Assembly (NCBI GenBank): GCA_040954595.2
Contig: CM082583.2
Span: forward strand, 2,790,001-2,854,000
Length of the DNA: 64,000 bases
Direction of reading: 5' to 3'
Source of the DNA: Balanoglossus misakiensis
Taxonomy: Eukaryota > Hemichordata
Shown piece by piece: positions 30,721-42,300 of the stretch; positions within the stretch are counted from its first letter, which is position 1, and the number at the start of each line of letters is the position of its first letter. Below the pieces are notes generated by a model that saw only the letters and a list, made by a program, of their open reading frames with translations, searched no databases and was not told where the DNA came from. The translations under genes and the position numbers were made by a program.

Positions 30721-31611
30721 ATTCTAGCAACTATTGTAATGACTTGTCATTTTAATTTTTTCATAGATTCTTTATTGCAACGATATACTATTATATACTT
30801 CAATAATACTTTAAGAAATTTTTAATTGGGGTGTCAGGAGCCTCATTCCCTTTATTGCATACAGTGTACATAGGATCAGGACGGCAAATGTTTTGGGCGT
30901 GGGGGGGGTCATCATATTTTTGGGTCTGTCAAAGGGGGGGGGGTCATCATTTTTTGGTCCTGGGTGAAGGGGTGGTCGGCCTGATTTTGAGAACCGATGA
31001 CACAAACTTGCCGCCCCCCCCCCTGCCGTAAAAACTGAACGGTCCCTAATTAACACACCCGATCACACTGCCATCTTGGAAAGCGCTCGCTCGCTCGAAA
31101 ATGGTTTTGCATTTTTCATAAAAGTTGAACATTTATATGTCACCAGTCATGTCCTTCTAGCTCAAGAATTTAGTACTAAAGATCACCAAAACCAATACAA
31201 GACTTATCATGATCAAGAGAATGACAAATCGCCCATTTCACTTTGAAGCCACCTTATTTACGTTAGGCCACCATTTGTTTCAGTGTAAAATCAAACAACG
31301 ATGCAAATGACCGATTTCTGAACAAGTATAATAGAACGTTCATTTTCGACACCTTATATATAGGAGTTATCATACATAGCTCTTGGTAACAGTTATCGAG
31401 AAAAAAAAAACATCGAAAAAAGGGTACAATTAAAGCGGTCCCAGAAACGCCCACAAAATGTGTATGCCCACAATCCACAGTTGAAAATTACAATGCCTGT
31501 GAGTGCTACAAGAAGCGATTTGATACGCAAAATGCGCACTTCCCTTGTTTTTAAAAACATGAATGAATTTAATGTACTGAATTGGATTATGCTAGCCTTG
31601 AAACATAACTA

Positions 31612-32237
31612 CCGTAGTTGCCCGGGTAAGAACCCCTGCTCGGACAAACGCCCCCCCCCCCCCCCCCCCTGGTTTTAGGGCCCATTTGTAGATCGAGGCC
31701 ATATCCGGTCTAAAGCCCCCCCCCCCCCCCCCGGACGAATATCCATTAAATTCTTGGAAATTTAATAAAGTGCAATGCAAAAAAGGCGGATTTTCATCCC
31801 CAAAGTCACTAAAAGTGAAAAAAAAAATGTATGATGATTTACTTTCGCGCTGATTATCGTACCCACCGCGGCCGACTGGCCACGCTGAGTTATATATAGC
31901 CGCTCTAGAAAACATGACCTCAGACAGGTCCCTCGGGACCGTGCCTCGAATTCAACGATCACGTAGATGGACGCGCTGCCGCGTGTGAGGTCACCGGGGA
32001 GCTTTCCAAAGCGGCCGCGTGGAGCTGCTTCAGTCCGTCCTCGACGCGAAACACCCAACATTGGAAGATCCCGACTTGGACTCGGAGAATGAACCACTCA
32101 AAAATTTGCATAAAAGTCGAGGTGGTCATCCCTCATTTGCATAAATATCGAGGCCATATCCGGGCTAAAGCCCCCCCCCCTGTTTTTTCGCTAATCTGTT
32201 GGCCCAGCACCCGGGGCTCTTACCCGGGCAACTACGG
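31612..32237. mobile_element. Inverted-repeat element with CCGTAGTTGCCCGGGTAAG ends
   Basis: 626 bp bounded by 19 bp perfect inverted ends (31612-31630 and 32219-32237). The interior has long C runs and two copies of CGAGGCCATATCCGG. I see no clear target duplication and no coding sequence. Confidence 0.65.
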
Positions 32238-33869
32238 GAAAATCATCGTAGATAGTAGAGCGACAAGGTCAACTCTAAGATGGTCAGGTGACCATAATGC
32301 GCATCCTACAGCTAATCCTCTCGTTCACACATCCGAACAATAGGCGATTCCGGACCTTCTTTCTTGAGGGACTGTGATGCAATATGACATGACCATTTGT
32401 CAAGTACAACTTAGGCTGTACCATTCCCTCGTGGCGATGTTTAGCATTCGGGTCAGCAATATGATAAAAATCATGACTTTATAATGACTATAAATGACTC
32501 TACTTTATTTACGAAACTAAATAATTACAGCCATTTTAAAAACAATCCAAACCTAAACGTAAACTCAAATCCCAATGACAACCTTCGCCACCAGACAATG
32601 GTACAGTCCAAAGTCGGCTCACCTGGCAATACTACTGTAGTACAATGTCCGGATAGCCAACAAATACTTGAAAAATGCTAATTTTTGTAGATCAAATCCC
32701 AGAAAGAAAGGATGAATACCTGCATAGGAAATCCGGTCGACTAATCAGCTGCACAATGCCCAATCCCAAAATGACACTGAAATCTTCGGAAATAGGATCA
32801 GGACTAACAATTACAGGTCATCCTATATGTTCACTCTTCGTGTGAACTAAAAAGTTACAGTGTACCCGTTTTCAACATCTATTAATCACAAAGTTCAATA
32901 GTACAGAGATGGGTCAGGCATTGGCCATATTCTCATGCCTACATCATTGGAAGTGATTCCACAGTATTTAAAACACTGCTTTACTAGTAGACGCATGTGT
33001 GACATCATGAATAATAGTGGCCAAATTCTACCCTCAAATCACTCCTGGGGTACCGAGAACTTCCTCTGTATGATATGTTTCAGTTATCAATAGTGGAAGC
33101 CCAATTGACATGGTAATCGCACATTCGCAATTGAAGAATAATAGCTGTCAGTTCTGTTTCCTGAACTTTGCTGTTATTGATTGAGATAAGTGGAAAGTAC
33201 AGTCAAACGGTCAAAGTTATTGCTCTTTTGAAATTTGATTTTATGACTATTTTTAAATCAAGATCCAGACTCCACTAAGTCACTCAAAATTCAAGGACTT
33301 TGTAGGGGCTTTACTATTGCTTTTCAGCTGTATTTTAAGTAAAATCATTTCTACGTTTTATAATGCACTATACTTGTCCTAACATTTTAAAACTTAAAAC
33401 TGCACAGTTGATGGCAAATACCATTTTGGGTATATTTTCACTTTGTAAAAAATAAATATCAATATACAAACCTTTAACATGAAAAGAATTGCCCTACCCA
33501 TGGATTCGGGTTAAATTTGCCCATATAACAATATAAGGCTTCATAGAAAAAGTTTGATGGTAAACAACATGTTTGAATGAACCATCATTACTACACGGAA
33601 ACTGTAATCACTAAACCAATCATGTCGCACTAATTGTGTTTATGAAGATATATGGGTACGTACTCATAAAATTTATTATTTCATTTTTTTACATACTGAA
33701 CCATGACAACTGACCAAGTCACTCATGAGTTATTTTATTTTGGGAAGTAACAAAAGTTAGGAGTTTTATGCTACAAAGTAAATTGTCATCAACTGGGCAG
33801 CTTTAAGTGAATAAAGTTTCAAAGACTTTCCAGGAGTACTTTTCCCCTGGACTTTCAAGAACTTTACAG
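32238..33869. other. No recognisable gene or repeat
   Basis: AT-rich sequence. Short open frames have no coding character and I see no inverted or tandem repeats. The missing last exon of the downstream minus-strand MYDGF gene could lie here or in the next 1.3 kb, but I could not identify it. Confidence 0.4.
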
Positions 33870-35028
33870 AAATGGTTTAACGCGCCTAGCTCGACTCACA
33901 CGCATGTTCCAGCTGTAGCCGCTGGTTACAGACGTTTTGTGAACAGTCAATCCCATAAGGCAGTGCTCACACAAGATGGCGGCGATCATAATCTGTGTCG
34001 GAGATCGGGAAAAGACACTAGCTTGGGTGAAAAGGAGGGACAAAACCAGAATCTACTTATACGGTGCGCATGAAATATGGAAGGAAGCGAAGGCAGTCCA
34101 CAATTTGAATGGAAATTACGCGCATGCATGTGAGACGATCTATTGCCTTTAAATATTCAAGGATTTCCCAGAAGTGCATGAACCCTTCAATCATACATTT
34201 GTAGTGTCTTTTCCACAGCAGTTTGACACACATTATAAATGGGCCATTCCAAGCAGAAAGGGGTCTTATGGGAGCGCGATACTTTATATGACCATAAGAC
34301 CCTCTCTGCTTGGGATGGCCCAAATAATCATATGACAGTATTCTGATGCATCTGCTCACAGCTAGAGTTCAGTCTTCTTTGTTGTCATTGCATATACCAT
34401 GATCTTGGTGAGTTGTGATCGGAACTGGCCCTCATTAGATGACACTGAAACCAATCAGAATATCAGGTCAATAATAGAGGGAACAGACAAACAAACACAC
34501 AAACAAACAAACAGACATACATGTATACATATAGACTGTCACCCATTGCTCACACTTTCTTTGTCTAAATTTAATAGTGATCTTCAGCAATGCTGATAGC
34601 AAAGCACCTGGGTAAGCTGGGTCATCGAGTGTCAAAGACGCTAGCAACTGTTTTACCATGCTACACGTTGAAGTACCCAAGTACACAGTTGTCTTTAAAG
34701 TGCCTAGCTCGTCTGACATGCATGACAGTTTTCCCTGTGAATAGCCAGCAAATGTTCAGCAAATTTTCTGTCCGATGCATTCAAATAGTGGACTGCCTTC
34801 GCTTCCTTCCATATTTCATGCGCTACGTATAAGTAGATTCTGGTTTTGTCCCTCCTTTTCACTCAAGCTGGTGTCTTTTCACGATCTCCGACACAGATTA
34901 TGGTCGCCACCATCTTCTCTGTTGTTAGGACAGAGCACTGTCTTATGGGATTGACTGTTCACTAAACGTTTGTGACCAGCGGCTACAGCTGGAACATGCA
35001 TGTGAGATGAGCTAGGCACTTTAAAGAA
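33870..35028. mobile_element. Element with ~235 bp inverted arms
   Basis: 33870-34107 is the inverted counterpart of about 34784-35028. Shared phrases include GCATGTTCCAGCTGTAGCCG, CAAGATGGCGGCGATCATAA-like sequence and TTTCATGCGC. Arm similarity is roughly 85 percent by eye. A partial third copy of one terminus (GTGCCTAGCTCGTCTGACAT) lies at about 34698. No protein is encoded. It is probably a foldback or composite DNA element. Confidence 0.7.
34239..34322. repeat. Hairpin inside the inverted-arm element
   Basis: Arms TGGGCCATTCCAAGCAGAAA...CTTATGG and their complement near 34292-34322 are about 31 bp with few mismatches and a loop of about 20 bp. It is probably a separate small foldback insertion. 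No clear target duplication is seen. Confidence 0.7.
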
Positions 35029-35255
35029 ACTCATTTTTAATGACCAAGCTGTGCAATCCATATAGGCAAGACAAGTTGGCTGAGGTACTTCAGGAATATG
35101 TGACCTAAAAAAGGAACTTTTATAAAATATTCCTTTTAGTCATGCCCATTACACTGCAGGAGTATGGTTACTACATTTGTAACTCTATATCTGAATGCCT
35201 TCATCAGGAAGAATCATATTGAAGCCAAACATTTTCATGAATGTATGGGAGTATC

Positions 35256-36132
35256 CAGTGATTGGGAAGTCAACGCGCCCTGCGCCATAGTCGCATTGAA
35301 CTGAAAAGTGACGCATTGAAATTTGTTACTTTGCGCCCGAAGTGCGCATTGAAATTTGAGTCCGAAATACTTAGGAAAAAAATTTTTGTTTAGCATCCTC
35401 GCCTATAATGCCATCAAGGCGTCCTATAAATAGCCTCATTTTATGGTGCCCATAGTAACACGTACAAATTGCAACAAGTAACGCAGCTCAGCGTACCGAT
35501 CGCAACAAGTTATCTAAACTTGACGAAAGATGTAGCAACTTTTGTTGGAGGTCATGCCATGCGTTCGAACGCGTCTGCAAAATACTTGCACACGGGATAG
35601 CAGACGGCAGACACCCGTGATGTTGATTTTGAGTCAAAAAGAAGCATAAAAGGAAGGCATCTCTTTTCAGCAGCAAGACTGTCGTTTCCATCATCAATTT
35701 GTGGATTTTATCAAGCATAAAATCTTCGCTTTTGCTCACTTTTGCTCGTCCCCTTGCATGCTATTGTGTTATCCAGTCAAGTGAGAAAAATAGCAATCAT
35801 TGTTTTCAAACTTGTTCCTGTACAGCCATTCTTCAATTAATGAGTATGGTTTTAGTATAACCCAGGCAAAATCTACATCAAAATGTCTGACTATTTCCAC
35901 TGACTTCGATGGAAAGAAGAGACTGATAAACACATGTTATATAGACATGTAAATGACAATATAAACAATTTTGAACTGATGATATTTTGCATCTAAATTT
36001 CATTCGATTTTTTGTCGATACTGTAGGGCTCATTACAAATTTTGAATGTCCCATTGAAGTTCAAAATGGCCCATTCATTTTGGCTGGGATGGGGCCATTG
36101 GCACATTGGTGTTTTCAGACTTCCCAATCACT
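35256..36132. mobile_element. hAT-like non-autonomous element
   Basis: The ends are (C)AGTGATTGGGAAGTC and its complement, flanked by GAGTATC at 35249-35255 and 36133-36139 (an eighth base differs). CAGTG-type ends with 7-8 bp duplications are typical of hAT elements. The 83-codon minus-strand frame inside (35488-35739) shows no transposase motif I can recognise. The insertion sits in the region downstream of MYDGF exon 4. Confidence 0.75.
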
Positions 36133-36328
36133 GAGTATCTCGCAATTGATAATTGCATAAGTTTTTTGTGGCGCTGTATGTTAATTAGTTAATTAATAAA
36201 TTAATTAATATTGTATTCCCATAAGTGAGTCTTTATTTATAATTCAAAAACATTAAATTTAATAATACTGACCCCCACAAACTAAATTTTCATTTAAAAG
36301 ACTGAGTACTGGTAGTTTACTATCTCAC

Positions 36329-36389
36329 CTTTATTTTTTACTTTATCAACTGAATATTCTTCTGGTCGGAGTATAGTGTCAGCATCTCC
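36329..36389 (-). CDS. MYDGF: MYDGF exon 4
   Basis: 61 bp, phase 0 in and 1 out, encoding DADTILRPEEYSVDKVKNK. It aligns with the ESDVPLKTEEFEV-type segment of MYDGF. The donor GTGAGA shows that another exon must follow. Confidence 0.8.
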
Positions 36390-39300
36390 CTGTCAAATAA
36401 TGAAGACCAATACTTTACAGATTCATGTATGTATACATAATATGCAGTTTACATGAACAAAATATATGTTTTCCCTCAATGAAAAACAAAGTCTGCATGA
36501 AGGTATTGTTAAATCCAGTTATTTTACCAAACTTGAATACAGCCGCGTTCTTTTAAAACGAGCTGCATGAAATCAGCGTGTATTTGAACGGTCGCTGTAA
36601 ATTCCAACATGGCGGATACTGTATTTTAAGGCGTTGACTAGTGTTTCTTACAAAATCCATCAATCGTAAACACAATTTTCTAAATCATGTTCCGGTTTAG
36701 AATATTAGAACTCTGTATGCCATGAAGTCTAGTCAACAGAGTGCCAAAACAAGGCAGCTTACTTTATTACCAGAAGTCAACATAGAGGGCAGTATTACAG
36801 ATAGTAATGTACAAGGCATTCATAGTAACATACATTACACCCCGTTTCTACATTGTGTGAATAAAAGAAACAGGCAGTGACACTGCTGAATCAGTCTGTT
36901 CACATCAAATATTTTCATTGTACATGTAAATGTGGCTTGGAACAACCAAGCTGTCACTGCGTTCAATTTCAGGTGAATCTTATATCGAAAACCTGTTTCG
37001 TTCTGGATTCAGATTGTAACTAATCTGCTGCACTGCTTATGTCTAACTGCCAGTAGGCCTCTGTGTTTTATAGAGTACAACTCTGGACTGGACGCTGGTG
37101 ATATAGCTCAACATGGTACGTACAATAAAAACCAAATACATAAAACATTGTGCTTCAAAAAAAATTGTTTGCTGATACCATTAATATTCTGGGGTACATA
37201 AAAACCAAATATATAGGATAATTGTTTCCTGGTCGGTTTTTTCTGAAGCATATAAATATGCCTATTTCAACAAGGCAACAGTGGTTAAGTAAGGTCACCT
37301 CTACCAGGTTCCTTGAACTTTCTCAATTTTAATAATATCATAGAATTGGAACCCCCAAATCTCTGATCCATAGCAAAGAATTATTAATAGGATCATAGCA
37401 TCAAATAACTTAAGATCAGTCACCCGTATCTTTTTGCCCGTTGCTATGGGTCATTTTGGGACATTACACCCCGATTTGGACTAAACTGTTTTCAGAGTCT
37501 AACAAGGGGCTGGTAACTAGTTGAAAATCTGCACGATCGTGAGCGCGCGCCCCCTGATGCCATTGATTTGCAAATTAGCTAGGTCAAATTTCAAAAGCCT
37601 AAGGCTTTTTATTCCGTGACCTCCAAAATGAACTTGATACCTATTCATTAGTTGCTCGAACCAGAGAAGATCGTGAAGGATTTTGTTTTCGAATATGATC
37701 GTTTCAGCATACCCGTACTACACCTGAAAAAGTCACCGATTTTGGGTGTTTTTGGACGCACTCTTCCACCGGTATCGCTTCTTAGCAAACTGAAAAACGA
37801 AAAAACGATCCGTCACACTGTGCGGAAGTGCGTTCTCAACAAGCAGGTCAAATTTGAATGGCGTACGTGGCCTATGAAAAAAGCCTTAGGGATTTTTGTG
37901 AACGGTACAAAATCTCTGTGTACAAAACATTGGATTTTTAGCGTTCGATCCAGTTACTCAAGTGGATGAGATCATGTTTTGTTTATGAAGTTTCATAACA
38001 GGAAATGCAACATTTTCGTTGTTTCTTGCATTTTCCTATGGTGGCGGCCATAATCGCTTGCGGCAAAGCTTTATTATTTATCTGGTTAAAACTTGCGTAT
38101 GCACTCATATTTAGGGTTTATAATGCTTGTGTATAGTTCACTGCCTTCATCTGCATGGACTAATGGTAGTACAGTTTGAAACAAAAATTATGATAATTAT
38201 CCCAAAAGATGCAGCTTATGTGCCTTTAAAATGACATTTAAATGAAATAAAATCCAGCCGTCAGGCAAGTGCTATATGGAGCAAATAATACCCAAATCGA
38301 GTGTATACCCGACTGAGGCGGGGGTTATTGCTATTATATTATATCAACAATTGTTTTTGTGGCATATCAGTGTCATTTTCTTACCGAAACGGCAACAGAA
38401 AGAGAAATTACGATCGTGAACCAACATGGCAACGATGAATGTAAACACGAGCGGGCCGCGATCCAGCCGGGATCGAGCATTAAACATGAAGCAGACAACA
38501 AAAAGTGACAAGACGGGCATCGAGCGTGGCAAAGTGACAAAAATTTCCACAGTATTTTTGTTTTATTTATTTGGTTTAAACACGCACGACTGCAGTTTAA
38601 CTGCACATTTTTGCTGCCGTATGCTAGTTCAGGGGCCCGTAGACAATTTTATTTAGAATGTGGATGTGCCCATCCTAATGAAAGCTGCCAACCCCCTTAG
38701 AATAATAGTACAGCCTACACGTTGATCACCTGATCGCATCACCCTGTCTCACTTGGCTATGGCTGCCGTGATCCCAGGGCGCCCGGTTCAAATTTCTGGC
38801 GGTGAAATTGTTTTTTTCGGCGCATTTTCGCAAATCGTACTGTTTTATAGGTAGGCATGTATGATAAAGGGGTTATTACACGAATTTTTGTTTTATAACG
38901 CGACGCATTCTCGTGATGTCCATATTTTGACTTGTTGATTCGTCTATAACCCCTAATTAATAAATTAAAAAATTATAAATATAGAAATTGCATATAATTT
39001 GCATCAATTATCATTCTAATATTATTTTTCCAATTCATTTTGTTCTTTATATCGATTAATTTCCTGCTTGCAATGTCACCTGTAATTTTCATTCTGGTGT
39101 GTCACTGTATTCAGGAAATATCACATACACAATCCACCAACAAGATCTGACTGTAAAATCAGCTTCTGGAAAAAGTGACCCTCCCCCAAGTAGGTTTGTA
39201 AAAAGTGACCCACCCCCTGATTCCGCCGGCCCACCCACCCCCATCGTAATTACTGAAGGCTCCCTTATAGTATTAAGAGTGCGAGAAAAGTGCTGACTCA

Positions 39301-42300
39301 GCATTTTGCTCATTCCCCTAACTGTATTAGAACACTATATAAACATACTTACAAAAGCTGCTGCTTCTTCTAGTCGTGCTCCTTTGATTTTTAATTTGAA
39401 CTTTTGGAAAAACAGGTAGGATCTACCACCAGGCCTTTCAACAGTACAAGAATAGGAACTTGTATCTGGACTACTTGATATCATCATTACCCAACCCTGG
39501 AAGAAAGAGGAAAAATAGCGTCAAGGACACTGTGGTCCCATTTGAGGATTATGCGGAAACAGTGACACACCAGAATGAAAATTACAGGTGACATTGCAAG
39601 CAGATATGATCTTACCATATAGAAATATGGAATGTAAAAAAATTAACAAGGAACATGCCCAATAAACTGTCATGTGTCATGGCAGTCTTACAAGTGGTGC
39701 TAGGAAAAAAATGACCAAAAATTGTCTGTAAAAAACACATATGAGAAGCAACTTTTTTCAGTCAGCCCTGGAACACATAGACAGACAGACACTGACCTGC
39801 CACTGGTAATTAAAAATTTAATAGCTGGTGGTCTCTGTAATAGCTGGCCTATTAAAGTTATGTAAACATGTCTAAGTTGGGGGTAACAACTCTTTGTAAA
39901 CAGTAACTTTCAAAACAACTGGACAATTGGTTTAGGAAAAGATTTGCTAACCAAAAACAAAGAAACTTACAAAAATAACTCGCTAAATTTTGAATATTTC
40001 TGATATTATAAATAAATAATAATAATTTATTTATAAAGCGTCAGTATCCACAAAAATGTGATCAATGACGCTAAAAGCAAATTATACACTACAACAATTG
40101 GCAGATTTAAAAAGTAAAGTTTTAACATTTGATTTAAAAACAGATAAATTTGGTGCCTGAATTTGGTGCCTGTATCAGAATCGAATAAAAGTTGCACATA
40201 TACATGTATGTGTTATGAAACTTTATCCTAAATTTCAAAGCAATCAGAGAAAAAAACAATTTTAAAGCAATCCAACAAGCAGTTTCACAGAAAATATTTG
40301 TTCAAAAGTGGCAAAAACACAAATATGCAAATATCACCAAAATTGTACAATATCTTACTTCAATCACTACGAGGAACATGCCTGCCAAAGTTCAATGCAA
40401 TGTGACAAGCGGTTTCAGAGAAAACAATTTTTGACAATAATTGGGAAAAATATCCCCAATAACACATTTCCCCAATAACACATTTATGCAAATATCACAT
40501 TTTTTAACAACATACTACTTAGGTTACCCCTAGGAACATGCCTACTAGCCCGGAGACCAGGGCGTAGTAGGGGAAAAGGAACGCCCGGGGACAGTCTCTA
40601 TTTACGCACCAAATTCTGTGCGCAGAACGACACGGGTGGTAAATCTTGTGTGTAAGCTAATTGGTCACTCAATGTAACAATGTGTAAACCAAATGACATC
40701 ATCGCATTCTAAATAAGGAAATAGAGGTGGAGTTATGTGTGAAATTCCCGCAACAGGATGTGGGAGTGGTTTTGAAGGTGCATGAATATTCATAACTAAG
40801 CTATGTTAATTATATCATCCAATCACTGGCGCCCGTCAACATTTGATAGATCACTCGTTATCCATTCGTTACTAAGCGACCCTGATCGTTGCCAGGGCTA
40901 CTATCTTTCAGCTCAGCGGGCGGGCGTTGTATTCTAGATCAACGCCTGTGTCTCCGGGCTACATGCCTACCAAATTGCAAAGCAATCTGGCATGCGGTTT
41001 TTAAAGAAAAAAAATTGACCAAAAATGGCAAAAATTGCTCAAAATCATAAAAATGCAAATTTTGCAACAATTTGAACAAAACTATGGTTACTCAGACAAC
41101 CTTTAGGAAGCTTCATACTAAATTTCATATTATTTGCTGTGTTGTACTCTACAGCTGTCTTTCAGGATTTGAGAATTCAATTGTGCAGAAATATCATTGA
41201 CAGATATCCATAAAACCTCAAATAATCGTCTTTCTACTAACCTCATTTGTACCACCTTGAGCAGCATATGTGAATGCACAAGAAAAATGATCCTGTAAAG
41301 AAAGAATTGTGAGGAAAATTGAATCATTATTTTCTTCTAATGTCAATGGAAAAATACACATTTATCCCTTGGTTCCAGGACCTGTGACTGATATTTTTTT
41401 TCAATGATCCATAGCAGAAAGTCATTGGTCACATGTGATTATTGATGAGTGTATAAAAAAACTAGTTCAACCCAAATTAATCTGGAAAATGCTTATATAC
41501 ATAATGTCATTGTATTGAAGCAGCCACTAAACTCACATAGTAATATGTTAAAGTTAAAGTAATTTGTACATGGACCAGGCAATTTGTGACTTGCATGCCT
41601 TGACCCTAACCCATCTGAACCACAAGCATTGTCAAAGCTGGGCACATTCGACCGTATACAGTTCACAGGTGTCCCAACACTGCCCAGTATTAGGATATAC
41701 AAGTACAGCTTTGGGGAGCACACCCCTGTACCAGTTGTGTGTCTGATTTGTACACACGTCCACTGGTACAGGGATGAGTCACACAAACCCCTGTACCAGT
41801 GATATGTGAAATCACCTCCATAGTCTGTAGCCAGGGCTATTTGGTACATATGCGTGGCTTGGGTGTAAACTGGCCTATCGGGCATTTATTACACCTCACT
41901 CTGTATTCCGTACTCTTGATTGGCTGAGACCGTACCACGTGACATAGAAAAGAACGTGATATTACATGGTTGACAGAGTCTATGGCCCGTAGGTAGGGGC
42001 TACGGGCCGGGGATACGCGCGCGCTGAGAGAATATTGCAGGCTGAGAACAGGTTTTAGGTTCTGCGCATCTTTTCTGCGCATAACAAACTGTCGTTCAAT
42101 GGCTTCCTTTACGATCAGTCAACTCCCGCATATATGGCTTCAAAGCGACACACAGGATTAACACCTGTTCAACTGGACGATATTTTACCGCAAACGGACA
42201 GTAAATACACCAAAGTCGCAACCAACAGCGCGGTTTCCTCAAGATTATCTGAGTTCGAAGTAGGTATGGCGAGATATTTTAGTTCGCTGCAACCTGCAAC

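Larger units (their letters stand above)
28814..31046. mobile_element. Non-autonomous DNA transposon, TAA target duplication, host of a nested element
   Basis: Terminal inverted repeats begin GGGACCGTTCAGTTTTTACG and are flanked by TAA (28811-28813 and 31047-31049). The interior has long G or C runs and a repeated phrase (CACAAAATTGCAGTTT, TGGGAGGGGGACACCCC). The same ends and phrase occur in the 715 bp copy at 46775-47489, also flanked by TAA. A 3 bp TAA duplication fits PIF/Harbinger, which is an inference. No transposase is seen. A second element is inserted at 29114-30171. Confidence 0.8.

Noticed and set aside
35488-35739. 83-codon frame as a hAT transposase remnant
   Set aside because: It lies in a hAT-like element, but I see no BED finger, dimerisation motif or catalytic residues.
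37652-37969. 105-codon plus-strand frame as a gene
   Set aside because: It lies in an intron of MYDGF on the opposite strand, has no recognisable motif or flanking splice sites, and its composition is not distinctive.
38740-38830. tRNA-like or SINE promoter (GGTTCAAATTTCTGG resembles a B box)
   Set aside because: No convincing A box or cloverleaf at the right distance, and no poly(A) or target duplication seen.
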